NCBI RefSeq assembly: GCF_000485595.1
Contig: NW_014577583.1
Coordinates: 1-44,218, forward strand
Length of the DNA: 44,218 bases
Source of the DNA: Priapulus caudatus
Taxonomy: Eukaryota > Priapulida > Priapulimorpha > Priapulimorphida > Priapulidae
Direction of reading: 5' to 3'
A model generated the notes under the pieces. That model did no database searches. It worked only from the letters and a program-made list of their open reading frames with translations, and was not told the origin of the DNA. Within the stretch, counting starts at the first letter, position 1; every line of letters starts with the position of its first letter. This document shows, piece by piece, positions 11,426 through 21,700 of the stretch. Position numbers and translations under genes: made by a program.

Positions 11426-11735
11426 CCTACGGCCGTGACAGAGCAAGTACATCGTTAAAAGGGGGCTTATGTCGGGCTTGCGAGCCGACTCGACTGGAAG
11501 CAACTGGCTGCAATTCACTGCGACTGCAGTGCTTATAAGCCGGTCGTCTGCGACGCGACTGCCTGCGACTGGCCGCCACTAGTTGCTCGGAATAGAACAA
11601 TGGGCAACTGGACGCAACTATAGTTGCTGCCGATCGCTTCCAGTTGCTCGAAATCCAGTTGCTTCCAGTCGAGTCGGCTCGCAAGCCCGACATAAGTCCC
11701 CATTAACGATGTACTTGCTCTGTCCCGGCCGTAGG
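11426..11735. mobile_element. Foldback element with GCAACTG/GCGACTG core
   Basis: The arms at 11426-11507 and 11655-11735 are ~80 bp inverted copies with few mismatches. Both contain CAGAGCAAGTACATCGTTAA, CTTATGTCGGGCTTGCGAGC and CGACTCGACTGGAAGCAACTGG in parts. The core between them is made of degenerate GCGACTG/GCAACTG/CCAGTTGC motifs. Frames through it are incidental. Confidence 0.8.
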
Positions 11736-11939
11736 CTGAACAAATTCCTAGGGGGGACAAAATTTCATCAGTCAACTGTGTAATGATGAGCGACAGGCGC
11801 AGCTCTTGATCGACGTCCATAGTGTGGTAGGGGTGGGTCTGAGACAATTAAGGCTTTCGCTGATAAGTGACCAAAAAAATCACGTTCTGGTTATTTACGA
11901 TTATTAGCTAAGCGTATTTTTTTAATTTTGCTCCAAAAT

Positions 11940-11994
11940 CTAAGGGGGCAGCTGCCCCCTTGCCCCCTTCCCCAGAGGCTATATACGCCCCTGT
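11940..11994. mobile_element. Possible DNA-transposon terminus (ACGCCCCTG end)
   Basis: A GGGGGCAGCTGCCCCC stretch is followed by TATATACGCCCCTG, the style of end seen at 39861-39869 and in hAT-like non-autonomous elements. No matching CAGGGGCGT start was found upstream, so this looks like a truncated end. Confidence 0.35.
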
Positions 11995-12006
11995 CTGTCT
12001 ACTCCT

Positions 12007-12400
12007 ATGCAGCATTTTAGCCGTTTAGAGACAACTGACGCGGATGCTCTATATTTATAAACAAGAGCTAATAAATACATGTATTATTAGCTCATGATAT
12101 AAAGCATTCTAGCCGTCTAAAGATAACAGATGTGCTTGCTCTATCAGTAGGCCTATGCAGCATTTTTGCCGCTATAAATATGGACAACAGACGTGCTTGC
12201 TTTATCGACATGCGCCATTCTAGATGTCTGTTGACAACGCGGATGTGTATGCTATCGATATGCAGTAACCTTGCCGCCCATATTATTATAAACAACAGAT
12301 CGACGTGCTCATTCATCGATATGAAGTACTCTGGCTGTCTATTGACAACGGTTGTACTTGCTGTATATCTAATTATCTATATACAACATTCTTGTCGCCC
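12007..12400. repeat. Degenerate ~50-60 bp tandem array
   Basis: Six to seven units follow the pattern ATGCAGCATTxTxGCCGTxT, GACAACxGACGxGxATGCT, TATCGAT. Units begin near 12007, 12103, 12166, 12219, 12269, 12330 and 12379. The first unit is about 40 bp longer than the others because it contains the hairpin at 12062-12096. Confidence 0.75.
12062..12096. mobile_element. CARGAG hairpin insertion inside a tandem array
   Basis: It starts CAAGAGCTAATAAATAC and ends GTATTATTAGCTCATG. The flanks TTATAAA (12055-12061) and ATATAAA (12097-12103) match at 6 of 7 positions. The neighbouring array units lack it, which marks it as an insertion. GCTAATAAT subgroup. Confidence 0.8.
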
Positions 12401-12460
12401 CCCCCCCCATATAGAAAACCCGGCCTGTGCACCCGCTGCGTTATTGTTGCTTATTAGTAT

Positions 12461-12524
12461 CAAGAGTACATAATAGAGATTTTGTTACATAATCTTGATA
12501 CATAATCTCTATTGTGTACTATTG
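12461..12524. mobile_element. CARGAG hairpin insertion (TACATAATAGAGA subgroup)
   Basis: The left arm CAAGAGTACATAATAGAGAT pairs with AATCTCTATTGTGTACTATTG. The loop carries a further partial copy of the arm. The flanks TTAGTAT and TTACTAT match at 6 of 7. The arm is identical over 18 bp to the ends of the large foldback at 28361-29057. Confidence 0.75.
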
Positions 12525-13786
12525 TTACTATGTACGCCCTATACCTGACGTGACTAGTTATATTGCATAGACATCGTGTTTTGTCAAAAATGTGATGATG
12601 ACGTCTCATATATTTCGATCTGAACTCTTCGGCTGACCTCGTGCGTGCGCGTTTGTTTGCTCGTTGTTTGTACCTAGAACCGTTGCTGTTGTGCTCCACG
12701 CTTATAATATAATAAATGTTATGCTATAATGACGGATTAGCTACCAACACAACACCAACGAACGCGACCAATTACTCAGCAATTTAAACACTTCCATCTG
12801 AATTCACAATCAAACTGCGCATGCAGCTATTCTGTATATACTCAATTGGCAACTTGGCGTCGCAGTGCCTTTCTCTCTGTTAAAACGAACCCTGTATCGA
12901 AGTTTATAGCATCGAAACCGCGATCGTGCATACTCACCGTGCGTATGTGTGAATAGACCCTACACGGATCTACATCCTCGCTAATCCCTGACGCGTCAGG
13001 CCACAGGTCCCGAAACGTTGCGGGTGCTACGTGCGTGTGTCACTGTCGCCGCCAGCGATCCTGCTCCTGATGCGAGCAGTGTCGCTGCAACTTCGTAAAT
13101 AGGCTAGTAGTCCCGGTATACAGCAGGTTATTCTTATAACTGCGGCGCCCCGCACGTGAATGCGAGCTACGAAGCTTGACGAAACAGAACATTGGTTCTA
13201 GTTAGAAGACCACGCAGGCAGATCGGAATGGGAACGCCGCGCTAATATGAACGCAAATGATTTGTCCATTCATCTGCAGGTTCGCGGTGAGGAAGCGCAT
13301 GCTGGAAAGCGCGTGACACATTTCACGGCGTGAAACAGTGTAATGGCTACAGACTGCAGACTGCAGACGCGCTGTACAGTTATAGATATCTATCTAATGG
13401 TCCGCTTCGTGCACGTATTTCGTGCGCTCGAGGGAATGAATATGCGCCGTGAATAACACGCACGGACTGAGGTAGAATGATCGATGCCGCCTTTTGATGC
13501 TCATGCACACTGAAGGAACAACGCCTCAAGGACAACAAAGCGTATTATGTTGAGTATCGACCGATACGGCCTACGGCATTTTACTAGCAGCATGCTGTTT
13601 ATTGCACAATATAACTATGGGCTGTTTTTACATTCTTTACTGTGTAGTATTAAAACGGATATAGCGCTCCGGAACGGAAGTATTTCACGTGCCGCCGCAC
13701 ATGCTTGTATGGTCTAACAAAATTGCCATCGCACTGCGTGCGGTTTCACAGTGTTATAAACTTATTAATCCTAGTTATTCTATCCG

Positions 13787-14345
13787 ACGTCGTGCACGAC
13801 GTTACATGTGTTTCACCACGACGTCACACGTTTTTTCCCCGCGGTCACGCGTTTTCAAACGCGACGTCACACCTTTTCAACCACAACAATATGCGCTTTT
13901 AAATACGACGCTATGTGTGTTTTTCAACCACGACGTCACGCGCTCTCAACCACGACGTCATATGTTTTTCAACCCCGACGTCACGCGCTTTCAACCCCGA
14001 CGTCACGGGCTTTCAACCACGACGCCATACGTTTTTCAACCACGACGCCATGCGTTTTTTAATCACGATGTCACGCGTTTTTAACGACGCCGTCACGCGT
14101 TTTTAACCGCGACGTCACGCGTTTTCACCCATGGCGTCACATGTTTTCAGCACGCGGCCACGCGTTTTCAACTACTACGTCGCGCGTTTTCGAACAACTA
14201 CATCGACCACGATATTGCGCAACCACTAACGCGTGTCAACCACGATATGTCTCGTGTTTTTAACCACGACGTCAAGCTTTTTTTACCACCACATCACGCA
14301 TTTTCAACCACGACGTCATGCGGTTTTTCAATCACGTCACACAAG
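13787..14345. repeat. ~22 bp minisatellite with CGACGTCACGCGTTTT units
   Basis: About 25 tandem units of the form CAACCACGACGTCACGCGTTTT occur with point changes. Each unit carries a GACGTCAC core, close to the CRE/bZIP site, and several CpGs in an otherwise CpG-poor region. The overlapping open frames encode only repetitive Phe/Arg/Pro peptides and are not genes. Confidence 0.9.
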
Positions 14346-14721
14346 TAACGCGCATCATATCTTATGATAAAAAAACACAAATTTTATGTCGACATTAAAA
14401 TCATCATCACTGGCATTGCAAAAAACTGTGCAATGCATAATGAACAATAAACATTTCCTTACTTTCTTTGTCATTCAAGAAAGAATTTGTAGTCCATCAT
14501 GCACGATAATGGCTACATAACAGGAAATCTATTATGGAGAAGGACGCGTTTAAAATAGGAAAAAAATTGGAAGATATCATCCTGCGAACAAGGTTAGCAA
14601 ATTGGATGAAATATTTGCTGCTGTGAATGCAGAGCTCTGCCTACACTGACGCTGCTGCACAGGGAACCGCGCGCGGACTATCAATGTGATTCACCCGCCG
14701 ACTGAATATCCAGGATATAAT

Positions 14722-14763
14722 CAAGAGCTAATAATACCTAATAATAGGTATTATTAGCTCTTG
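14722..14763. mobile_element. CARGAG hairpin insertion with exact 7 bp duplication
   Basis: Perfect 19 bp arms (CAAGAGCTAATAATACCTA and complement) surround a 4 base loop. It is flanked exactly by ATATAAT at 14715-14721 and 14764-14770. This is the type copy of the GCTAATAAT subgroup. Confidence 0.9.
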
Positions 14764-14946
14764 ATATAATTATGTTATTCATGATACACAGCTAAGCATG
14801 TAGCTGAGCTGTTTTGCCATTTTTCCAGTATGACCTCGTGCTGGTGCATAATTTTAAATAGTGAAATATCAGGTTGGCGTAGGCCTATATCTTAATTTGT
14901 GTGGACCGTAATAAACAGACAGAACCATTTTTTACACTAATGTTAT

Positions 14947-14989
14947 CAGGAGTAAGATAATATAGATTATCTATATTATCTTACTCCTG
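14947..14989. mobile_element. CARGAG hairpin insertion with exact 7 bp duplication
   Basis: Perfect 21 bp arms, starting CAGGAGTAAGATAATATAG, surround a single-base loop. The flanks are exactly ATGTTAT at 14940-14946 and 14990-14996. The interior is not shared with any other copy in the window. Confidence 0.9.
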
Positions 14990-15289
14990 ATGTTATGACA
15001 AACGACGTGTAAAACCAATATAACGAACACACGTGATTGTGTTTACCTGGGTAAATTCTGCACGCATAAGCGGATCGATCTCTATATAGCTTCCTCCGGT
15101 GAACAGGCGATCGTCTCCTTCGGATATAATTTAGTAACTACAGGCATTATCCGTGGCAAAATTGCGCTTTTAATCCAGTCCGTATCAATTATTACCTAGA
15201 CACGTTAGCGGGCGTGCATACGCGTGGCGGGGTGCGTATGCGTAAGTGCGTTAGTGCGCGTATGAGCGCGCTCATGCATATCTACCCCA

Positions 15290-15770
15290 ACCACTGAATC
15301 TATTCTATATATAACTATATTATATAACTGTTATATATAGAGCATGCAGTGAGCCCATCAGCAGTACTAGTACATCACAACAACAATACCTCACCACCAT
15401 AGCCTTGGTGGAATACAACAGTAACCAATGGCAATGCGCTATGCAACATGCCAGAGCCGCTAGCATGCTAGGTCTAGTACTATAGCCCCAAACTCCACGA
15501 CAGGTGGCGCTCTCGCTCTGGCTCAATACTACTCAATACTTTGCTCAATACTACTCAATAATACTCAGTATTATCCTGAGTGTGGGAAGGAGGCGCTGCA
15601 TGCAGTTTGCTATAGCCCGCGTACTGTTGCCGCAGGCCTGCCTTCTCTGGCCTGCCTGCGGCAACTGTACGCGGGCTATAGTACTAGAGCTACTAGCATG
15701 CAAGAGCGTTATAAACATGCTCTGCACAGAGCATATAAATCAGAGCATATAATTTTGCTCTGCTCTGCAT
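15290..15770. repeat. Cluster of nested palindromes
   Basis: CTAGCATGCTAGGTCTAGTA (15459-15478) pairs with TACTAGAGCTACTAGCATGC (about 15681-15700). Inside it, GCTATAGCCCGCGTACTGTT (15610-15629) pairs with AACTGTACGCGGGCTATAG (15662-15680), around a GGCCTGCC centre. A run of ACTCAATACT repeats (15525-15565) and a hairpin insertion (15727-15762) are also present. No gene. Confidence 0.75.
15727..15762. mobile_element. CAGAGC hairpin-family insertion with 7 bp duplication
   Basis: It starts CAGAGCATATAAATCA, identical over 16 bp to the start of the hairpin at 39115, and ends TTGCTCTG. It is flanked exactly by CTCTGCA at 15720-15726 and 15763-15769. The duplication resembles the element's own ends, so this call is weaker than the AT-rich ones. 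Confidence 0.55.
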
Positions 15771-15773
15771 CAA

Positions 15774-16138
15774 TGAAAAGTATATTTTTAGAACAAATTA
15801 AAGAAATTGGAAGTAATTGGGCAAATGAGGCTTTAGAAATCATGAGTAATTATGAAAAGTAGAAGTTAGAAACAGTAATTATGAGAGATACCATGAGGTC
15901 TGGCGAGAAAACAAAAATGAAAATGATAAATATATCGAAAGCTATGTATTAAAGCCATATAGGCCCTATGACAAAACTGTCATTTGATGATGCATGCTTT
16001 GTGTTTAGGTGTAAGACGTGCATGATTAACTTAAAAAGTTATTTAAAAAATAACTACAGTAATGATATATGTGATTTGTGTGACGAAAGGAAAAAAGAAA
16101 ATTTGGAACATTTATACTCGTGTAAGGTATATAGAGAT
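15774..16138 (+). pseudogene. Decayed LINE reverse-transcriptase C-terminus
   Basis: One frame, broken by stops after SNYEK and SKAMY, encodes LSFDDACFVFRCKTCMINL and then NDICDLCDERKKENLEHLYS followed by CKVYRD. The spacing CX2CX9HX3C and the context are those of the cysteine/histidine knuckle at the end of many non-LTR retrotransposon ORF2 proteins. No reverse-transcriptase catalytic region is present. This is a 5'-truncated, inactive remnant about 0.7 kb upstream of DHX34. Confidence 0.7.
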
Positions 16139-16768
16139 TAGAGGGTATAATAAAGGGGAACGAGTAGAAGATTGGAAAAGTGATGACCCGAAAATACTAA
16201 AACCAGCACTAGAATATGTTAGAAAGGGTTCAATTAGAGAAAGTAAAATAATTAATGCTATCTTGTAGACAGAATTTCCTTATCTACAGGATTTCCCCGC
16301 ACATTCCAAGAGAATCAGTGCCTTGTGAAATACAAGAGCGGGACCCCAAGATACAAGATACAAAATACAAGATCAATGGCTCTGCAACATGCTGCCCTCT
16401 ACTGTTGTAAATGGTTGTAAAACATCTCAGGTGCCGATGTCACGTGATATAACATGTCTGCGTCCATAATACACTTCTGTGGCACAAGCACTGAAGCAGT
16501 ACTACTAGTACTACTACAGATTGCAGTGCAAAATATATTTGCGCCCAGTTCGGTTATATTCCATGAATATCCAGTGAAGATAAATGCAACACTGCATTGC
16601 TGATTCAAATTCAAAATGGTATATAACACGATATCATTCATGGGTCAGAACAGAAGTACAGGTAGTTCTGTTGAGTGACGTGAGTGTTGTCTGACTGAGG
16701 AGAAGGCAGCTGATTGTACCATCAAAGCGTACACAATCAGCGGCGAATTCTTGGGCAGTGCAAGAACA

Positions 16769-16823
16769 ATGGCATGAAGGCACAGAATTAGACACATGTA
16801 AATAATATCGCTAAATGCAATGA
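16769..16823 (+). promoter_or_regulatory. Cluster of minimal upstream ORFs before the DHX34 start
   Basis: Four tiny frames precede or overlap the DHX34 ATG: ATGGCATGA (16769-16777), a six-codon frame at 16774-16791, the start-stop ATGTAA (16796-16801), and ATGCAATGA (16815-16823), whose TGA overlaps the main ATG at 16820. They matter only if this DNA is transcribed as 5' leader, which the sequence alone does not prove. An in-frame stop at 16799-16801 rules out a longer N-terminus without splicing. Confidence 0.45.
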
Positions 16824-18652
16824 GTAATCTGAATTACAGAGCAAAATCTGATAAAAATACTTACAGCCGATACGGTCATCCAAGCAGTGAAAAAGGGGAT
16901 CGACATAGCACGCATAACATGGATATGTCACGTACACACCAACACCAAAGTGAAAGCCATCGGCATAAGGAACGCTACCGTGATAAACACAAATCAGCGT
17001 CATCTTACTTGAATAACGAGCATGATAAACACAAAAAAGGTTCCATTTCTGATAGTTTAGAGGACTGTGATGATAACAACTCTGACTTTGATTGGGAAGC
17101 ATATAGATCATCACTGAACCGAATTTTCTTTACAGACACCGACCCTATTAAAGTAGAGACCCCTGACTACCATAGTTTTTGGGCATTTTTAAAGAAATTC
17201 CAGGCTTTCAATAAGATGAAACGTACGACAAAAAAGTTAGTGACAAATGTATTATCCAAGACTGTGCTCGACCTTCCAGCTTGTTATGATAAGCGCTACC
17301 GAATTAACCTTGCGCTCGCAAAAAACATGGATGAGATGAGGAAAATAGCATCAACCACAACAAAAGGTAGAGAACTCACTGTCACACGACTGTCACAATT
17401 TAAGTACATTCTATTGTGTTACATGGATTTTTGTCAGAAGCAAAAATTTAACAAGTTGAGACAATTAAAAAAAACGCAGGAGAACTTGCCCATTTTCAAG
17501 TACAAACAGGAAGTCATTAAGGCTGTTCATCAACACCCTGTGGTTGTAATTGCTGGAGATACTGGATGTGGGAAGTCTACCCAGGTAAATGCTCTATAAT
17601 ATAAAATTGTTTAAATATTGCAAGTATTAGGTCATTGTAAACAGCATAGTACCATCATCACAATTAAATTGTGCCATTAATTTCGATATAGGTAGTTGAG
17701 TTCATGACATGGAATGATTTTAATGTATAAATAAAATGCATACGTAACAAATTTCGATATATGCACTTGTCACAAGTATCAGTTGTAGTTATTGCTATAA
17801 ATGAGTAAATAGCATTGAAAAAAATTAATTTGAAAAAAATTAAAATATTTTCTTAGATATCTACCCTACCTTCTCCTGGCTATGTTCCCCCAAACATGAT
17901 ACTTATTTTGTTTGGCTTATTTGGCATATGTGTATGTGTGTGCATGCGTGCGTGCGTGCGTGTGCATAATATGTTTTCCATACAGAGTTTTTAGCATCAT
18001 AGCTTTAGCAAGTGCTAATATGGGTGCTAGCATATGGGTGTGTGTTTGTTTGATTGTTATGCAGGTTCCCCGATATCTATTGGATGCTGGTTTCACCAAT
18101 ATTGCATGCACACAGCCACGGCGAATCGCCTGCATGTCATTATCGAAACGAGTTGCGTATGAAACACTGAATGAGTATGGTTCCAAAGTTGGGTACCAGA
18201 TAAGGTAAACCTGGATTTGTTATATTTATACCATTTAAATCATAGTTTATAATTATTAAGTTGAATAATATAAATAAAGTTAATCTGCAGCTGTAACAGT
18301 AAATTATATAATAAAGTTGAAACAGCCGATAAAGCGAGCGTGTTAAATCTACAATAAATGAAACAATCCAATTTTGGACCAATGCCCATCAGTGAAAAGA
18401 CAGTAGACCTTACAGCACAAAGAAACATCCTGGTTTAAAGTTATGAATGACTGCTGTGTATGTGTGTGTTAGAGCAATCGCTCTGTACAATTGGTGTATA
18501 TTAGCATTTTTCAGCAAGGGAATTTTATATGACTATCATGAATAAGTGTCTATTATGTAGGTATTTCGGTGGATATATGTCATATGACATAAACTTTAAC
18601 AACTAACTTCTATCCGCAATGCGGATGTAGATTCAAAATCATTAGATGTATG

Positions 18653-18703
<51 letters not shown>

Positions 18704-21700
18704 GCAAATGTCAAATATAACTCTGTCTGGTGTGTGCTGCAGGTTTGAGAAGCACAAGACACAGCACACGCGCATTCTGTTCCTCACGGAGGGGCTGCTG
18801 CTGCGGCAGATGGAGACTGACCCTGAGCTCTCTGCTTACACTCTCATCATTCTCGACGAGGTCCATGAGCGCCACCTACACATGGATTTCTTACTGGGAG
18901 TCCTGCGCTGTCTAGTACAGGTGTGAATTACAGGCTGTTATTGTACAAATGCCATAATGCTTTTTACTGAAAATGAATCTGCAATTCGTCTCAGGCAAAT
19001 TTGATATATATTTGTTTTAATTTTGGCTTTGTTACAAGCATGTGGCCATTGTGTTGTTTCAATGATAATGTAAGTGTAACTGTGTTTGTCTTGATATAAA
19101 ATGTATGTACAATAATATCAGGGGTTAATAATGACAAAATTTGTCATTATTAACCCCTGGTAATATCCATGAACACGTTTCTATTGCCATGATACAAAAT
19201 TGTGATTATACTGTGCTCTGACCTTGTCTATACTGTTTATCAATAAATTGAACAAATTATGTTTATTACAACAATTTCACCTCATCATGAAAAGGCAATA
19301 TTCAATAGTAATGCAGTGATCATTACTGGTATATCAGCAATTGGTTTCTCCGATTTAAAGCATCGAAAAGACCTAAAGGTAGTGTTGATGTCAGCTACCA
19401 TCAACATCGAATTGTTCTCAGAATACTTTGGCTCTGCCCCAGTTGTCAAGGTGCCAGGACGTCTATATCCAATCAAGCTAAACTATATGTAAGCCAAACA
19501 TATATATACTAACGTTGTAAACAGATATAGATATTTCCAGATCGTAATTCTAATTTTTTTATGCTGTTATATATGCAAAACTGGTAAAGGCTACATAAAA
19601 ACCCGTCAATTTTGTGTTTCATTAGGGAATCAAGATTATTCAGTTAATTGTATATGCCTGTATCACATTTCAGGCCTGCCAAAAATCCAGAGACGAAAAC
19701 TGAGCGATTGGATCCATCACCATATGTTCGCATTCTACAGATGATTGACAATAAGTACCCAGCAAGCGAAAGAGGTTATAGTCATACTAGATTTGGTAGT
19801 GTTGCGCAAAATTGCCATGAAGGTTGCTAGCTGACAATGGGCTTATTGGTAAAAAGATATTGTTAGGGGTATCTTACAATAAATATGTTGGTTTGTGATT
19901 GTATCAGGAATCAAATATTTATTTTGGCATGTGTGTCCCCGCAAAGTTAATCACAATCAATACAAAGGTGTCATTTTTGGTCTTAATATATTTTTGTATT
20001 GCCTCTGATGAGAAAATACAAGTAAAATGTCATTATTAAACCCTGAAAAAACGAGCATTATCCCTGAGAAGACAATATAATATATATATTATATTGCAAG
20101 AATATGAGGATAGTTGTATTCCCTATCAGGTGGTTAATATAATAGCCAGATTATAGCTTGAGGTCTGTGAATTCAGGTGATATGCTGATTTTCATGTCGG
20201 GGATGTCAGAGATCCAGATCGTGGTGGAGGCAGTGAAGGCATATGCAGAAAATAAGCAACGCTGGATCGTGGTTCCGCTGCATAGTGCACTCTCCATAGC
20301 TGAACAGGACAAAGTAGGTGTTTGAAGATGTCACCATGCACTGCCACGGTTGCATGTCCTATACTTGTGGTGTGAGTGGTGGTGTTGGTGCCCACTGAAT
20401 GCCTGAGAAATCAGTACATTGTATGTTGTAAACTACCTTAAGTTGGAGTGATTAGTGTAATAAAGGATATATATTTGGTAATTGTTGGAAAAGTAAAGGT
20501 AACGTAGAAAGGAGGGGAAAATGGTTGGAGAGAAAAGCATGGTTGTTCATCTAGCTCATAGGACAAATAAATAGTTTGGAGAAATTCGGAATGTATGAGT
20601 TATCATGGGGAGAAATTTTATAACAAGGCAAATTTTATATTGACTTATTTGGTTTTGAATTACCAGGTTTTTGATGTGGCACCAGAAGGAGCTAGAAAAT
20701 GTGTTGTATCTACCAACATTGCTGAGACGAGTGTCACAATAGATGGTATCAGGTATGTGTATGTCAGAAAAAAGATGTTCTCCTTACCCTCATAGCATTT
20801 CACAGTTATATGTCAGTATAAAATTGATACGGAAAAATGTGCCGCCATCTAGTATGAATAATAGGTACACATGATATGTTCTTTTAATTAGACAATATGG
20901 ATACTTTAGTATCACTGCTGTATAGCTTGTAGTTACTAAAATACCCATATACATACATGTATATACATGCGTGGATATTCGTGGGTGCATGTGAATGTAC
21001 ATAAATATATGTAAAAACATGCACATTACATGCTACATACAGCATGGATTCCTTATCACCAGAGTATGCAAATACACTGCAGAGATGCAATTAGCCTCAG
21101 TGTATACACCCAGAGTTGGGTACACTTTCCAGATAACGAAAATTTTTATTCCTGTTTTGTGTGTCACAAGTAAAGTATAGTTTATGTAATTATTGAAATT
21201 AACTGTTATGACTTGATTTGAAAACATGCAAAGTATAAAGGATTGTCTTCCTATTGCTGTTGAAGTGGGGATTTGCATATTCTGATTGCATTTCTGACTG
21301 CATAATGTCCACATATTTCAGGTTTGTCGTAGACTCTGGCAAGGCGAAGGAGATGAATTATTTCTCCCAGTTTAAGATGCAGCGTTTGCAGGAGTTCTGG
21401 GTGAGCAAAGCCAGTGCTGAGCAGAGAAAGGGACGAGCAGGTGAGCCTCCCTACCAGTACTTTCTCTAACTTAACACAAGTAATGTATATAGGTGTGCAG
21501 CTAATGTTAATATAATAGACCCAAATCAGACTCACACTGCTCTTCCTCTATTTGCGCTTGTTAATTTCGTTTCTTTGATTTAATTGTGACAAGATGTATT
21601 TTTGTATATGATGCATGTTGGTTGGTGAGAACATTCCCTGCAACATTTCATGACAGTATAAAACTATTGATGCTTTCTATCCGGGCTGTAAACCATACGA

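Larger units (their letters stand above)
8713..16768. other. Intergenic/upstream region, repeat-rich
   Basis: No complete gene is supportable here. The first exon(s) of the sulfotransferase should lie in this stretch but have no recognisable similarity. Identified contents are microsatellites (8997-9368, 9841-9904), two foldbacks (11119-11735), a degenerate ~55 bp array (12007-12400), a CGACGTCAC array (13787-14345), several hairpins, palindromic clusters (15290-15770) and a decayed LINE end (15774-16138). The stretches 9905-11100, 12530-13780 and 14350-14700 show nothing recognisable. Confidence 0.6.

Noticed and set aside
13689-14106. Repetitive Phe/Arg/Pro frames in three registers
   Set aside because: They arise from the 22 bp minisatellite and its lack of stops.
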